DNA of 64,000 nucleotides. Origin: Gilvimarinus agarilyticus (GTDB lineage: Bacteria; Pseudomonadota; Gammaproteobacteria; Pseudomonadales; Cellvibrionaceae). Numbering within the stretch: the first letter of the stretch is position 1; the number at the start of each line of letters is the position of its first letter. Made by a program: the position numbers and the translations under genes. The DNA is taken from NCBI RefSeq assembly GCF_000832015.1, contig NZ_JXCJ01000001.1:481658-545657 (forward strand), written 5' to 3'. Shown here in pieces: positions 51,502 through 63,856 of this stretch. The notes under the pieces are model-generated. The model was not told the origin of the DNA. It saw only the letters and a program-made list of their open reading frames with translations, and did no database searches.

Positions 51502-53331
51502 CTATTCTACCGTAACGGACTTGGCCAAATTACGTGGCTGGTCGACATCCGTGCCTTTGATTATGGCGACGTAATAGGATAATAACTGTAAGGGCAGAGT
51601 ATACACAATCGGTGCCATCCACGGATGGGTGTGGGGCAGGTTAATAACTCGCATACTGCTGTCAGAGATAAACCGCGCCTCTCTGTCGGCAAATACGTAC
51701 AGCAACCCGCCCCGGGCGCGCACCTCTTCGACATTGGATTTGAGTTTTTCCAACAACTCATTGTTGGGGGCCACCACCACAATGGGCATGTCTTCATCAA
51801 TCAAGGCCAACGGGCCGTGCTTTAACTCGCCGGCGGCGTAGGCTTCGGCGTGGATGTACGAGATCTCTTTAAGCTTAAGCGCCCCTTCCATAGCAATGGG
51901 GTATTGGTCGCCACGGCCTAAAAATAAGGTGTGATGTTTGTCGGCAAAGTCCTGAGCCAGCTTTTCAATCTCGTCGGCCAGCAATAGAGTCTGCTCAAGC
52001 TGCTCTGGCAATGATTTTAAGGCGGTAATCATTTCTTTTAGCAGTATCGCGTTTAAGTTTTGGTGCTGACCAATCGAGAGCACCAGCAACGCTAAGCCCA
52101 CCAACTGCGTGGTAAACGCTTTGGTTGAGGCAACGCCAATCTCTACCCCGGCGCGGGTCATAAAGGCCAAGTCTGACTCGCGCACCAGTGACGAGGCGCC
52201 CACATTGCAAATGGCCAGGGTGGCCAAATAGCCGCTGTGCCGCGCCATTCGCAGCGCCGCCAAGGTGTCGGCAGTTTCACCTGACTGCGAAATAGTCACC
52301 AACAAGCTGCCCTCGGGCACGATGGGCTTGCGGTAACGATACTCAGAGGCGATCTCGACCGAACAGGCAATACCGGCCAAAGACTCCATCCAATAGCGCG
52401 CCACCATCGCGGAATGGAAGCTGGTGCCACAGGCGACAATCTGTACATGCTTTACCTGAGCAAAAATCTCGGATGCCTGTGCGCCAAACGACTGCTCCAG
52501 CACGTGGTCGTCCGCCAAGCGAGACTCGAGCGCGTTGCGCACCGCCTGAGGCTGATCGTAAATCTCTTTCAGCATAAAGTGGCGATACTCGCCTTTATTA
52601 CCGGCATCGTAACTGGCGCTGGACTCTTGTGCCGGGCGGTCTACCCGCTTGCCGCTGGCGTCCTCAATCACCACCTCGGTACGGGTGATTTCGGCCACAT
52701 CACCTTCTTCCAGGTAAATAAACTGGCGGGTAACCGGCAACAGCGCTAAAGAGTCTGAGGCGACAAAGTTTTCACCAATACCCAGGCCAATCACCAGCGG
52801 GCTGCCAGAACGGGCTACCACCATCCGGTCCGGTTGGCGACTATCAACCACAACCGTTCCGTAGGCGCCGCGCAATTGCGCCACCGCTTTTTTCACCGCC
52901 GCCATCAGGGAGCTGGTTTCTTTTAAGCAGGCGTGAATCAGGTGCACAATAACTTCGGTGTCGGTATCGGATTCGAAGGTGTAGCCGGCCTGTTGCAGCT
53001 CGGTGCGCAGTTGCTCGTGATTTTCGATAATACCGTTATGCACCACGGCAATTTCATCGTGGCTAATATGCGGGTGAGCGTTGCGCTCGCTGGGTTCACC
53101 GTGAGTCGCCCAACGCGTGTGAGCCACGCCGGTGCCGCCGGGTAGCGGGTCAACCAGGGCATCACTTAGCGCTTGTACTTTGCCTAAGCGGCGCACGCGC
53201 ACCAGGTTATTTTCTTCGCGTATTACCGCCAAACCGGCCGAGTCATACCCGCGGTACTCCAACCGACGTAGACCCTCGAGTAAAATATCCGCTACGTCAC
53301 GCTGTGCTACTGCACCTACTATCCCACACAT
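51502..53331 (-). CDS. glmS: Glutamine--fructose-6-phosphate aminotransferase
   Basis: Makes glucosamine-6-phosphate from fructose-6-phosphate and glutamine, first step to UDP-GlcNAc for peptidoglycan and LPS. The N-terminal Cys ([10 protein letters not shown]) is the glutaminase nucleophile, with [18 protein letters not shown] and [12 protein letters not shown]. Two SIS domains follow ([52 protein letters not shown]), ending in the conserved [13 protein letters not shown]. Length 609 matches E. coli (609). It lies 14 nt after the DeoR-type regulator gene. Confidence 0.97.
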   Translation of the reverse strand: MCGIVGAVAQRDVADILLEGLRRLEYRGYDSAGLAVIREENNLVRVRRLGKVQALSDALVDPLPGGTGVAHTRWATHGEPSERNAHPHISHDEIAVVHNGIIENHEQLRTELQQAGYTFESDTDTEVIVHLIHACLKETSSLMAAVKKAVAQLRGAYGTVVVDSRQPDRMVVARSGSPLVIGLGIGENFVASDSLALLPVTRQFIYLEEGDVAEITRTEVVIEDASGKRVDRPAQESSASYDAGNKGEYRHFMLKEIYDQPQAVRNALESRLADDHVLEQSFGAQASEIFAQVKHVQIVACGTSFHSAMVARYWMESLAGIACSVEIASEYRYRKPIVPEGSLLVTISQSGETADTLAALRMARHSGYLATLAICNVGASSLVRESDLAFMTRAGVEIGVASTKAFTTQLVGLALLVLSIGQHQNLNAILLKEMITALKSLPEQLEQTLLLADEIEKLAQDFADKHHTLFLGRGDQYPIAMEGALKLKEISYIHAEAYAAGELKHGPLALIDEDMPIVVVAPNNELLEKLKSNVEEVRARGGLLYVFADREARFISDSSMRVINLPHTHPWMAPIVYTLPLQLLSYYVAIIKGTDVDQPRNLAKSVTVE

Positions 53332-53345
53332 ATTAACTCCTGAAA

Positions 53346-54119
53346 TTATGGATTGGCGCTGGCGACGATCACTTCGACTCCACGCGCCTCTAGCGCCCTG
53401 CGATCGGCAGCGGCGATATTAGAATCTGTTACCAGGGTAGTAATCGACTCCCACGGCAACTCAAGGTTGTGGATACGGCGTGCAAACTTCGCCGCCTCGG
53501 CCATTACAATAACTTCACGTGCCACTGTGGCCATGACTCGGCTAACGCTGTAAAGCTCGTTAAAAGTGGTGGAGCCGCGCTCCACATCGAGCCCATCGGC
53601 ACCGATAAACAACTGATCAAAGTTGTAGGCACCCAGCACCTGCTCGGCGAGCTGGCCCTGAAACGACTCCGAGCGGGCGTCCCAGGTGCCGCCGGTCATC
53701 AGTAACGTCGGTTCGTTTTCAAGCTCCAATAACGCATTGGCGATGGACAGCGAATTGGTCATTACCACCAGCCCGCGCCGCTGTGATAGCTCAGGTAACA
53801 GCGCCGCCGTAGTGTGGCCACTATCGATAATAATGCGGTTGTGATCGCGTATTTTACCGGCGGCCGCTCGGGCGATTTGCTGCTTTAGAGGCGATGCCAC
53901 ACTGGCCGCCGCATCGCGCAGTAAATCTTGGGGTAGGGGGACGGCACCGCCATAACGCCGTAGCAACAAGCCGTTGCCTTCAAGCGCGGCTAAGTCTTTG
54001 CGAATGGTAACTTCAGAGGTCTGAAATTGCTCGGCCAGAGCATCGACACTGACTTCGCCGTGCTCCGTTAATAGATCAAGAATCGTACGCCGGCGCCATT
54101 GAGTGTTACGTTTGGCCAT
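53346..54119 (-). CDS. DeoR-family transcription regulator of glmS
   Basis: A 257-residue DeoR/GlpR-type regulator: winged helix at about 8-62 ([36 protein letters not shown]) and the sugar-phosphate-sensing domain ([54 protein letters not shown]). ATG 54119 is chosen because it gives [11 protein letters not shown]; the open frame to 54182 reads through the likely operator. It is coupled to glmS (14 nt), so it probably senses an amino-sugar phosphate and controls that operon and itself. A direct repeat of AAACGAAAG sits in its promoter. Confidence 0.85.
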   Translation of the reverse strand: MAKRNTQWRRRTILDLLTEHGEVSVDALAEQFQTSEVTIRKDLAALEGNGLLLRRYGGAVPLPQDLLRDAAASVASPLKQQIARAAAGKIRDHNRIIIDSGHTTAALLPELSQRRGLVVMTNSLSIANALLELENEPTLLMTGGTWDARSESFQGQLAEQVLGAYNFDQLFIGADGLDVERGSTTFNELYSVSRVMATVAREVIVMAEAAKFARRIHNLELPWESITTLVTDSNIAAADRRALEARGVEVIVASANP

Positions 54120-54132
54120 ATAACAGGGTTCT

Positions 54133-54171
54133 TTTTGTTTCGAAACGAAAGAAATTGTATCAAAACGAAAG
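54133..54171. promoter_or_regulatory. AAACGAAAG repeats, likely DeoR-type operator
   Basis: AAACGAAAG at 54143-54151 and 54163-54171, 20 bp apart (about two helical turns). The first also forms an inverted repeat with TTTGTTTCG (54134-54142). DeoR-type regulators bind such repeats. They lie 24-52 nt before the regulator ATG at 54119. Confidence 0.65.
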
Positions 54172-54221
54172 TTTAACAGCAATAAACCCCGGTGGTAGAG
54201 TTACCCTAAAAGAAATTACCT

Positions 54222-54258
54222 AAAAAAACGGCGCTGACAGCATTGAGCTGAAAGCGCC
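54222..54258 (-). terminator. Terminator of the M16 protease gene
   Basis: On the minus strand GGCGCT...CAGC-loop-GCTG...AGCGCC is followed by seven U's (54228-54222). It lies 25 nt past the protease stop at 54283. Confidence 0.75.
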
Positions 54259-54282
54259 GGCGCTTGAAGAAGATCGCAGAAA

Positions 54283-57093
54283 CTACTGGGCCGCAGGCTG
54301 AGTGCCCTGTAGCTCGACATCCACCCGGTAGGCATTTTGCTGCAATATCAGATCTTGATACTCGGTAACGACATCCACTTTGGTGGTTTGCTCGATGGCA
54401 TTAATCAGCCTGTCGCGGGTATCAAACTTATCGTTACCACGGTAAAAATCATTGAGGTATTTGGGGTATTCCTCGTAAAAGTTACCCGGCGGTTGGTTGA
54501 TTTGAGCAATAACGGTGGCCCGTAATTGCTCTAAAACAGCCTCGTCTAACGCCTGTAGTTGTGGCCAATACTCTTCCACAAATTGATTAAAGCGCGCGCT
54601 TAAATCAGCCAGCTCAGTATTGGTGGTTTGCGCATAGAGGATAAAACCCCAGTAGTCGCCAATTCGATCAATACTGCTGCCCACAACATAACCAATTTGC
54701 TCTTCGGTGCGCAGCTGGTTGTAAAACGCCTGCTGAAAAATAGAGTTTAATAAAAACAAACGAGCCGCCGTTGTAAGCTCGGTGTTATCCGTATAGTAGG
54801 CGTGCAGTAACCCATTGTCGGTTTTGGCAATATCGCCGCGATAATTGGTGTGCTCACCGACGGCCGGTTTATTCACACTGGCAATAAACCGGTTCCGTTG
54901 CTGCCAACCGGGCAACATCGTGGTTTGGGTTATTTGCGCAAACTCCTTAACCGTAGCTTCGCTGTAGTTGCCAAAAGCGAACATCCTTACGCGGTTATCA
55001 TTCACCAGCTTTTGTTGATACTGGTTGATGTCTTTTAGGCTCACCTCTTCTAATGCGCTGGCCAGCTGATCATCGGTCCAGCTGGGGTCGACCATGATTC
55101 GGTTTAGTTCAGTAAACAACTGTCGGCTTGGTTCTTCTTTGGCGCGACCATCCAACCAGTCTTTAAAACTCTCTTTCGCAATCGTAAACTCTTGCTGATT
55201 AATATCCATATTAACCCACTGGGTTAACAGCCGTTGATACAGCAATGGGTGCTTCTCGCTGTAGCCCGATAATGTCAGGGCGTGGTTGTTGCGCGGCCGC
55301 TCGATGCCCATACCAATACCGGCGCGCCCCGCTTTATCGCGCAGTGCGGTGGTTTGCAAGGCAAAAATACGATTTACCAAATCACTCATTACATTATTTT
55401 TGGCGCTTTGTAGCGGTAACTCGGTATTAAACATAACCTGCAAATAGCCGTGCTCTGACTGATGAAACTCACTGTGCACCAACCACGCCTCAAGTCCTGG
55501 CTGAGCGACCACTTGTCGCGGGCTCATAATGCTTGCGTCGACAACCTCTGCTTTACCCGAGCTAAACAAGTCGTTCTCGGCGGGTAATGCCAGGTTTACT
55601 GTTTGCGCAAATGTTTGCCATTGTTGCAGCTGCGAATCGTTGAACTTAGCAACGCGATACTCACCTTCGTAGTAGGGGATTGCGGTATCGACCTCGACAC
55701 CAGGATTGATATGCCAGATACGTGCGCGCTTTGGTGTTAACTGCTTAAGCACCGCGTTGATAGCTTCTTTATCAAAGTGATCGTATGTATAGAAGGCATC
55801 GTTTAAATGCTCGGCTGGTAACGAAAACAACGCTTGTGAAAAGTGCGTTGCCTGATTCATGGCATTAGGTACTTGCAAGTCCTGGTACTGTTTAGCAAGC
55901 ATGGCTTTGTATTCTTGATAAAACACCGGGTCGACGCCGGACTCGCGAATTAAATCCAGGTACTTAAATACAGTGGCAATAATCTCGTCTTCATACTCAA
56001 GGCCAGCTTCAGTTAAACCGATATTAACGTTAAAAAACCCATCCGACCCGTAATAGTCCGCGCTAGCAGATGCGGTAAAATTATCCACCCAACCTTTTTC
56101 GCGTAACACTTGTGCCGCTGTACCAGGCTCTTCAGAGCTGAGTAGATTAGCGATATAGCGATTCGGTTTTACCGGCCATAGCTCTGAATTATCGTCAATC
56201 GAAAACTCTATAACGAGCTGACGCATGGGCTTTTGTGGGCGGTAATAGATATGTTCACCCAGTTGTTGCTCGGCTAAGCCTCGGGTTGTAATCTCGGGCT
56301 TGGTTATTTCCTTGTTGTCGATATCGGAAAAATACTGGCTGGCTAACGCAGCTAGCGTAGCTGCGTCTTGTTTACCAAATATCACCAGCTTCATATTGTT
56401 CGCTGAATAGTACTGTTGGTAAAACGTCTTCATTTCACGGTAGAGGCTTTTGTCTCCCTGATCGACGAGCGTGCTCAAATTACCCACTGACATTCGCTGC
56501 GCTGGATGCTCGGGGTTAGCGGTAACACCGCGCAAGCGATTAACAATACGGCCATCATTCGATTTACCCATGGACCACTCACTGTCCACGGCATTGCGTT
56601 CTTTATCGCTATACTCTTTATCAAAGGTGGGCGATTTAAAGTAGTCGCTGTAACGATCCAACGCCTCCTGCAGCGCGCCTTCACCTATCTGAAAAAAGTA
56701 GTTGGTGTGATCGGTGGCGGTATAGGCATTAGAGTAGCCGCCGTTTTCTTTTACAAAGGTTTGAAAGCTATTAGGCTCTGGGTACTTTTCGGTACCTAAA
56801 AACAGCATATGCTCGAGGTAGTGCGCCAACCCCGGAAAATCTTCAGGGTTTTGATAACTACCAACCCCAACACTGAGCGATGCACCGGATACCTCCAGTG
56901 TCGGATCAGAAACCAGCACGACCTGAAGCTCATTGGGCAGCGTAAAGGTGCGATAATCACGCTGATCGTTTGGGCTTTTAGGCAGCTCCTGCAACTGGGA
57001 GGTATTGGCAACATTACCCGAAGTAGTACAGGACACGACCCATACAGCCAATAGCAGCACAGTAAACAGTGGCACGATACGCGAGCGGATCAT
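54283..57093 (-). CDS. Insulinase-type (M16) zinc protease lipoprotein
   Basis: A 936-residue pitrilysin/insulysin-like protease. ATG 57093 (MIRSRIVPLFTVLL, AGAGGAAA upstream) gives a lipoprotein leader ending VWVVSC (Cys22); an open frame to 57231 runs into uppP. The inverted zinc motif HYLEH (residues 91-95, H91, E94, H95) and a downstream conserved Glu in RNAVDSEWSMGKSNDGR are intact. Four M16 repeats are present, with the last in EEQIGYVVGSSIDRIGDYW. It probably degrades peptides in the periplasm. It follows uppP by 35 nt. Confidence 0.9.
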   Translation of the reverse strand: MIRSRIVPLFTVLLLAVWVVSCTTSGNVANTSQLQELPKSPNDQRDYRTFTLPNELQVVLVSDPTLEVSGASLSVGVGSYQNPEDFPGLAHYLEHMLFLGTEKYPEPNSFQTFVKENGGYSNAYTATDHTNYFFQIGEGALQEALDRYSDYFKSPTFDKEYSDKERNAVDSEWSMGKSNDGRIVNRLRGVTANPEHPAQRMSVGNLSTLVDQGDKSLYREMKTFYQQYYSANNMKLVIFGKQDAATLAALASQYFSDIDNKEITKPEITTRGLAEQQLGEHIYYRPQKPMRQLVIEFSIDDNSELWPVKPNRYIANLLSSEEPGTAAQVLREKGWVDNFTASASADYYGSDGFFNVNIGLTEAGLEYEDEIIATVFKYLDLIRESGVDPVFYQEYKAMLAKQYQDLQVPNAMNQATHFSQALFSLPAEHLNDAFYTYDHFDKEAINAVLKQLTPKRARIWHINPGVEVDTAIPYYEGEYRVAKFNDSQLQQWQTFAQTVNLALPAENDLFSSGKAEVVDASIMSPRQVVAQPGLEAWLVHSEFHQSEHGYLQVMFNTELPLQSAKNNVMSDLVNRIFALQTTALRDKAGRAGIGMGIERPRNNHALTLSGYSEKHPLLYQRLLTQWVNMDINQQEFTIAKESFKDWLDGRAKEEPSRQLFTELNRIMVDPSWTDDQLASALEEVSLKDINQYQQKLVNDNRVRMFAFGNYSEATVKEFAQITQTTMLPGWQQRNRFIASVNKPAVGEHTNYRGDIAKTDNGLLHAYYTDNTELTTAARLFLLNSIFQQAFYNQLRTEEQIGYVVGSSIDRIGDYWGFILYAQTTNTELADLSARFNQFVEEYWPQLQALDEAVLEQLRATVIAQINQPPGNFYEEYPKYLNDFYRGNDKFDTRDRLINAIEQTTKVDVVTEYQDLILQQNAYRVDVELQGTQPAAQ

Positions 57094-57128
57094 CGCTGAT
57101 TTCCTCTGGTTGCAAAACATCATCAAGA

Positions 57129-57953
57129 TCAATAAAAACAGTAAAGTAAGTAGGCACCGAGTAACAATCGGTAGAGCACAAAAGGCTGCATACCAATGCG
57201 GCGGATTAACGCTAAAAACACTCGTATGCACAGGTACGCACTTAAGGCACTAATTGCGGTAGCGGCGAGGAGTTTTCCCCAGCCGACCGGTAACGGCTCG
57301 GCGACCAACTCAACCGATTGCAGCATGGTGGCCAACACGATAACCGGGATACTCAGCAAAAATGAAAACCGAGCGCTCGCCTCGCGGTTAACCCCCATCA
57401 GCAACGCCGCCGTGATCGTAATACCCGAGCGCGAAGTGCCTGGAATCAAAGCCAACGCCTGAGAAAAACCGATAACCGCAATTTGCGTTTTACTTAAGTG
57501 ATACTCATCGCTATTGGCACTAGCTGGATTCGCGGAGAATTTACGCTGATAACGCCAGTCGGCATAGCCCAATAGTAAGCCAAACATGATTAAGCTATAA
57601 CCCATAAAGTAGCCGCTGCGCATCGAGGTTTCGATAATACCTTTAGCCAATAAGCCGGCTATTCCAACAGGTACAGTAGCCCAGATGATAGCCCAGCCTA
57701 AGCGTGCCTCTTGGTTCATGCCCGAGCCAACAATCGAACCTACCCAGGCCCGGGTAAGCTTTATTAAGTCGTCGCGAAAATAAAAGATAACAGCCAGTAA
57801 GCTGCCAAAGTGAACGGCGATGTCAAAGGCGAGCCCTTGATCAGGCCAGTCGGTAAATAAGGGGACGAGCAATAGGTGTGCACTACTGGACACAGGCAAA
57901 AACTCAGTCAGCCCCTGTATTAGTGCCAGTACAACAATCTCAATCCATTGCAC
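57129..57953 (-). CDS. uppP: Undecaprenyl-diphosphatase
   Basis: Eight-helix membrane enzyme recycling undecaprenyl diphosphate to the monophosphate carrier for peptidoglycan and O-antigen. Signature QGLTEFLPVSSSAHLLLVPL at about 13-32 with Glu and His, and PGTSRSGITITAALLMG near 168-184. Length 274 matches BacA/UppP (273 in E. coli). It lies 27 nt after glmU; both serve wall precursor supply. Overproduction gives bacitracin resistance in other species. Confidence 0.95.
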   Translation of the reverse strand: MQWIEIVVLALIQGLTEFLPVSSSAHLLLVPLFTDWPDQGLAFDIAVHFGSLLAVIFYFRDDLIKLTRAWVGSIVGSGMNQEARLGWAIIWATVPVGIAGLLAKGIIETSMRSGYFMGYSLIMFGLLLGYADWRYQRKFSANPASANSDEYHLSKTQIAVIGFSQALALIPGTSRSGITITAALLMGVNREASARFSFLLSIPVIVLATMLQSVELVAEPLPVGWGKLLAATAISALSAYLCIRVFLALIRRIGMQPFVLYRLLLGAYLLYCFY

Positions 57954-57980
57954 AGAATATCTCGCAGTAAAGGTTAAGCC

Positions 57981-59351
57981 TTATTTAGGCTGTTTAACCG
58001 GGCGCAGCCATCCGGTAATCGAGCGCTGGCGAGCACGGGCCACAGTTAATTCGTCAGCGGCAACATCGCGAGTCACCACGCTGCCGGCACCCACTGTGGA
58101 TGTATCGCCCAAGGTTACCGGTGCCACCAAAGCGCTGTTGGATCCAACAAATACATCGTCGCCAATGGTTGTGGTAAATTTGTTTACTCCATCGTAGTTA
58201 CAGGTGATGGTACCGGCGCCCACATTAACGCGGGCACCCATCTCGCAATCGCCGATATAACTCAAGTGATTCACTTTACTGCCTTCGCCAATAACTGCTT
58301 TTTTAGTTTCGACAAAGTTACCCACTTTAGCGCCGTTTTTTAGTACGGTGCCTGGGCGCAGTCGGGCATAGGGGCCAATGACACAGCCTTCAGCGACCAC
58401 CGCATCCTCAAGTATAGAGTTGGCTTTAATCTCGCTATTGGCCGCAATAACAGAGTTGCTAATCACGCAGTTAGGGCCAATTTTAACCTTGTCACCTAAC
58501 TCGACTTTGCCTTCGATAACGACATTAATATCAATTTCCACATCGCGGCCAGCGATAAGCTCACCGCGACAATCAAAGCGACTCGGGTCGGCTAGATACA
58601 CGCCGCGGTCGAGCAGGGCATCGGCTTGCGCCTGCTGATAAATTCGCTCGAGTTTGGCTTGCTGGCGACGGTTGTTAACCCCTTCCACTTCTTCGGCGCT
58701 AGCGGGCTGAAACACTTGGATGGCGGTGCCAGCCTGGCGGGCTTTAGCAATAATATCGGTGAGGTAGTACTCCCCCTGAGCGTTATCGTTGGAGAGCTCG
58801 GGCAACCACTGAATGAGTTTTTTGGCCGGTACGGCCATAATGCCGGTATTCACTTCACCGATTTGTTTTTGTTCTGCGCTGGCATCTTTTTCTTCAACAA
58901 TGGCAATCACATCGCCGGCATCATTACGCAGTATACGGCCATAACCTGTGGGGTTAAGTAAGTTGACGGTCAACAGACCCATGGTGTCTGGCCCGGCACA
59001 CTCCAGTAAGCCTGTTAAAGATTCGGGGGTTATCAGAGGGACATCGGCATAGAGAATTAATACCAGGGCGTCGTCACGCAGTTGCGGTAAAACTTGCTGT
59101 ACCGCATGACCAGTACCAAGCTGTTGCGCCTGTGTCACACACTGGCAATTGCGCCCACTGATTGACGCCTCGACCTGCTCGGCGCCGTGGCCTACCACGA
59201 CCAATTTTTGCAGATCACCGGCACTTAAGTGATCCACAGTATCGAGCACATGATGCAGCATGGGTTTACCCGCGATTGAATGCAAAACCTTAGGCAGGTT
59301 TGAGTTCATACGGGTGCCTTTACCCGCGGCGAGAATAACGACATCCAACAT
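57981..59351 (-). CDS. glmU: Bifunctional GlcN-1-P acetyltransferase/GlcNAc-1-P uridyltransferase
   Basis: Makes UDP-GlcNAc in two steps. N-terminal uridyltransferase: [20 protein letters not shown] at residues 2-21, [13 protein letters not shown] and [10 protein letters not shown]-terminal left-handed beta-helix acetyltransferase: hexapeptide repeats such as [15 protein letters not shown], with [14 protein letters not shown] and [13 protein letters not shown] carrying the catalytic-type residues. ATG 59351 gives the canonical start; total 456 residues matches E. coli (456). The gene follows the atp operon terminator and precedes uppP. Confidence 0.97.
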   Translation of the reverse strand: MLDVVILAAGKGTRMNSNLPKVLHSIAGKPMLHHVLDTVDHLSAGDLQKLVVVGHGAEQVEASISGRNCQCVTQAQQLGTGHAVQQVLPQLRDDALVLILYADVPLITPESLTGLLECAGPDTMGLLTVNLLNPTGYGRILRNDAGDVIAIVEEKDASAEQKQIGEVNTGIMAVPAKKLIQWLPELSNDNAQGEYYLTDIIAKARQAGTAIQVFQPASAEEVEGVNNRRQQAKLERIYQQAQADALLDRGVYLADPSRFDCRGELIAGRDVEIDINVVIEGKVELGDKVKIGPNCVISNSVIAANSEIKANSILEDAVVAEGCVIGPYARLRPGTVLKNGAKVGNFVETKKAVIGEGSKVNHLSYIGDCEMGARVNVGAGTITCNYDGVNKFTTTIGDDVFVGSNSALVAPVTLGDTSTVGAGSVVTRDVAADELTVARARQRSITGWLRPVKQPK

Positions 59352-59397
59352 CTGTAAATCTCCATTTTGTCGGTAACCAGCAAACCGCAATACAAAC

Positions 59398-59426
59398 AAA
59401 AAAGGGTAGCCAAAGCTACCCTTTTA
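59398..59426 (-). terminator. Terminator of the atp operon
   Basis: AAAGGGTAGC-CAAA-GCTACCCTTTT has perfect 10-bp arms and A/T runs; it lies 27 nt past the atpC stop at 59453, in the atpC-glmU gap. Confidence 0.88.
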
Positions 59427-59452
59427 ACAACCCGAGACTCAAAAAGTTCAGG

Positions 59453-59878
59453 CTATTTACGTGCGTTGCGTCGAATTGCCTGAAGTGCGCGTAGCTGTGC
59501 TGAAGCTTCGGCCAGCTGAATCGCAGCTTTTGAGTAATCAATTTCACCGGATTGACTCAACAGCTTAGCGGCGGCTTCTTTCTTAGCAGTTTCAGCGGCG
59601 GCCTCATCCATATCGCCGGCGCGCAAAGCGGTGTCGGCCAATATAGTGACAAGGTTTGGCTGAACCTCTAAGTAGCCACCTGATACGTAATACACTTCCT
59701 CTTCTCCGCCCTGTTTTTTCAGGCGAATCGGGCCTGGTGCAAGACCTGTCAGCAAAGGCGCGTGACCGTAGGTAATGCCGAGATCACCCAAAGAGCCAGT
59801 AGCTACAACCAGCTCTACTAACCCGGAGAAAATCTCACTCTCTGCACTGACGATATCGCAATGTATAGTCATTGCCAT
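59453..59878 (-). CDS. atpC: ATP synthase epsilon subunit
   Basis: Regulates and couples F1 ATP synthase; sits on the central stalk. Visible: [13 protein letters not shown] start strand, [39 protein letters not shown], and the C-terminal two-helix part ending RNARK. ATG 59878 gives 141 residues, near E. coli (139); the frame open to 59923 abuts atpD and includes an unlikely leader. Last gene of the atp operon. Confidence 0.95.
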   Translation of the reverse strand: MAMTIHCDIVSAESEIFSGLVELVVATGSLGDLGITYGHAPLLTGLAPGPIRLKKQGGEEEVYYVSGGYLEVQPNLVTILADTALRAGDMDEAAAETAKKEAAAKLLSQSGEIDYSKAAIQLAEASAQLRALQAIRRNARK

Positions 59879-59923
59879 AATCTGCCTCTTAAGCTTGAAG
59901 GGGCGGCCGAAGCCGCGACCCAA

Positions 59924-61342
<1,419 letters not shown>

Positions 61343-61376
61343 TTAAGCTAAAATTCTTTCTGTGTAAGGCTGGCTG

Positions 61377-62243
61377 TTACGAAGAAACAGCAGCAGCACC
61401 ACCAACAATTTCTGAAAGCTCTTGAGTAATCGCCGCCTGACGCGCTTTGTTATACACAAGCTGCAGATCGTCGATCATATCGCCAGCGTTATCGGTAGCG
61501 CTCTTCATAGCAATCATACGAGCTGCTTGCTCACACGCGCTATTTTCGACCACGGCCTGATAAACTTGCGACTCAATGTAGCGAGTCAGTAAGCCATCTA
61601 ACAATTCTTCAGCGTCTGGCTCGTACAGGTAATCCCAATGATGTTGAAGTTCTTTATCATCATTGGCCTCTAGCGGCAGCAACTGTTGTACTTGTGGGCT
61701 TTGAGTCATCGCGTTAACAAACTCGTTGCTCACTAGATAAAGCTTATCAATCTGGTTGTCGGCGTAAGCGTCCAGCATCACCTTTACGCTACCAATTAAG
61801 TCGGTAACGCTAGGTGCTTCACCAATATCTCGCGTGCTCGCGACAATATTACCGCCAAAGCGATTAAAAAATGCAGTGGCTTTAGCGCCAATTAAACACA
61901 AGTCGATACTGTTGCCTTGCGCGCTGTAGCTTTGCATTGATTGTAGAGCTGCTTTGAACATATTTGTGTTCAAGCCACCACACAAACCACGATCTGTAGA
62001 CACCACAATAAAGCCAACGCGCTTTACCTCGCGTTGTTTCATAAAGGTGTGCGTGTACTCGGGGTTGGCGTTAGCCAAATGCCCGATTACAGAGCGCATC
62101 CGCGAGGTATAAGGTTTACCTAACTGCATGCGCTCTTGAGCTTTACGCATTTTACTCGCAGCGACCATTTCCATCGCGCTGGTAATTTTTTGCGTGCTCT
62201 TGATGCTCGAAATCTGTGTGCGAATTTCTTTTGCGCCTGCCAT
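61377..62243 (-). CDS. atpG: ATP synthase gamma subunit
   Basis: Rotating stalk of F1 ATP synthase. N-terminal [20 protein letters not shown] and the C-terminal helix [18 protein letters not shown] are the conserved coiled-coil ends; [15 protein letters not shown] is a family signature. Length 288 matches E. coli (287). Lies 52 nt after atpA. Confidence 0.97.
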   Translation of the reverse strand: MAGAKEIRTQISSIKSTQKITSAMEMVAASKMRKAQERMQLGKPYTSRMRSVIGHLANANPEYTHTFMKQREVKRVGFIVVSTDRGLCGGLNTNMFKAALQSMQSYSAQGNSIDLCLIGAKATAFFNRFGGNIVASTRDIGEAPSVTDLIGSVKVMLDAYADNQIDKLYLVSNEFVNAMTQSPQVQQLLPLEANDDKELQHHWDYLYEPDAEELLDGLLTRYIESQVYQAVVENSACEQAARMIAMKSATDNAGDMIDDLQLVYNKARQAAITQELSEIVGGAAAVSS

Positions 62244-62295
62244 TACTCGGCCCTCAAGATATCTTCAAAGGTGGTGCGCACAGCGCACCACCAAC

Positions 62296-63840
62296 TTACC
62301 AGGTTTGGCTAGACTTAAACTTATCAACCAAGGCTTTAAATTGAGCTTCTAAATCGCCATTCCAATCGCCCGATTTGTTGATGCTATCCATCAACTCACC
62401 GTGCTCTGATGCCGCGTAAGCGAGCAGGGCAGATTCAAAGTCCAAAACCTTTTTGGTCTCTACGTCTTTTAAGTAGCCTTCGTTAGCACAGTACAAAACC
62501 AAGCCCATTTGCGAGATGCTCATGGGTGAGTATTGCTTCTGCTTCATCAGCTCGGTTACGCGCTCACCGTGCTCTAGCTGAGCTTTAGTAGCGTCATCCA
62601 GATCAGAGGCAAACTGGGCAAATGCTGCCAGCTCACGGTACTGAGCCAATGCGGTACGAATACCACCTGATAGCTTTTTGATGATTTTAGACTGCGCTGA
62701 ACCACCCACACGAGATACCGATACACCGGCGTTCATCGCCGGACGAATGCCCGAGTTGAACATGTCAGCTTCGAGGAAGATCTGACCGTCGGTAATCGAA
62801 ATAACGTTAGTCGGTACGAACGCCGATACGTCACCACCTTGGGTTTCAATAATCGGCAGAGCGGTCAACGAACCGGTTTTGCCTTTTACTTCACCGTTGG
62901 TTTGCTTTTCTACGTACTCAGGGTTTACACGAGCGGCACGCTCAAGCAGACGCGAATGCAAGTAGAAAACGTCACCTGGGTAGGCTTCACGGCCTGGGGG
63001 ACGACGTAGCAACAATGAGATTTGACGATAAGCCCAAGCTTGCTTGGTCAGGTCATCATAAATAATCAGTGCGTCCTGGCCGCGATCGCGGTAGTACTCA
63101 CCAATAGTACAACCGGCAAACGGGGCCAAAAACTGCATGGACGCTGGATCAGAGGCCGTTGCGGCAACCACAACGGTATGTTCCATGGCGCCGTGCTCTT
63201 CAAGTTTGCGCACAACTGCCGCAATCGAAGAAGCTTTTTGGCCAATAGCAACGTAAATACACTTAATGCCAGAGTCTTTCTGGTTGATGATGGCGTCTAC
63301 CGCAATGGCAGATTTACCGATTTGACGGTCACCAATAATCAACTCACGCTGACCGCGACCGATTGGTACCATTGCATCAACCGCTTTCAGGCCAATCTGT
63401 ACCGGCTCATCAACCGATTGACGCCAAATAACACCGGGGGCAACTTTTTCGATTGCGTCGGTTTCTTTTGCGTCGATAGGGCCTTTGCCATCGATGGGGT
63501 TACCCAGGGCGTCAACCACTCGGCCTTCGAGTTCCGGGCCAACCGGCACTTCCAGAATACGGCCAGTACACTTACAGGTTTGTCCTTCGGCAATGCTGAA
63601 GTAGTCGCCCAAAATTACGGCGCCCACTGAGTCTTGCTCGAGGTTAAGCGCCATACCGTAAACGCCACCTTCAAACTCGATCATTTCCCCGTACATAACG
63701 TCCATCAGGCCGTTAATACGAACAATACCGTCAGATACAGATACTACCGTGCCCTGATTGCTGGACTCGGAAGACACATCGAGTTTCTCGATGCGCTGCT
63801 TAATAATTTCGCTAATCTCGGATGGATTCAGCTGCTGCAT
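62296..63840 (-). CDS. atpA: ATP synthase alpha subunit
   Basis: Non-catalytic nucleotide-binding F1 subunit. P-loop is GDRQIGKSA (most relatives have GDRQTGKTA), followed by the conserved Arg-finger region [10 protein letters not shown] and a Walker B around [20 protein letters not shown]. Length 514 is standard (513 in E. coli). The P-loop Thr-to-Ser change keeps a hydroxyl; Thr-to-Ile two residues earlier is outside the Mg-ligand position. It lies 16 nt after atpH. Confidence 0.98.
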   Translation of the reverse strand: MQQLNPSEISEIIKQRIEKLDVSSESSNQGTVVSVSDGIVRINGLMDVMYGEMIEFEGGVYGMALNLEQDSVGAVILGDYFSIAEGQTCKCTGRILEVPVGPELEGRVVDALGNPIDGKGPIDAKETDAIEKVAPGVIWRQSVDEPVQIGLKAVDAMVPIGRGQRELIIGDRQIGKSAIAVDAIINQKDSGIKCIYVAIGQKASSIAAVVRKLEEHGAMEHTVVVAATASDPASMQFLAPFAGCTIGEYYRDRGQDALIIYDDLTKQAWAYRQISLLLRRPPGREAYPGDVFYLHSRLLERAARVNPEYVEKQTNGEVKGKTGSLTALPIIETQGGDVSAFVPTNVISITDGQIFLEADMFNSGIRPAMNAGVSVSRVGGSAQSKIIKKLSGGIRTALAQYRELAAFAQFASDLDDATKAQLEHGERVTELMKQKQYSPMSISQMGLVLYCANEGYLKDVETKKVLDFESALLAYAASEHGELMDSINKSGDWNGDLEAQFKALVDKFKSSQTW

Positions 63841-63856
63841 GCTTTATTCCTCAATC

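Noticed and set aside
63022..63630. 202-codon open frame on the plus strand inside atpA
   Set aside because: It is antisense to a certain core gene and has no family pattern; the codon usage of atpA explains it.
62296..63840. Defective atpA because of GDRQIGKSA
   Set aside because: The catalytic-type Lys and a hydroxyl at the Mg-ligand position are kept; the alpha subunit is non-catalytic and the change is likely natural variation.
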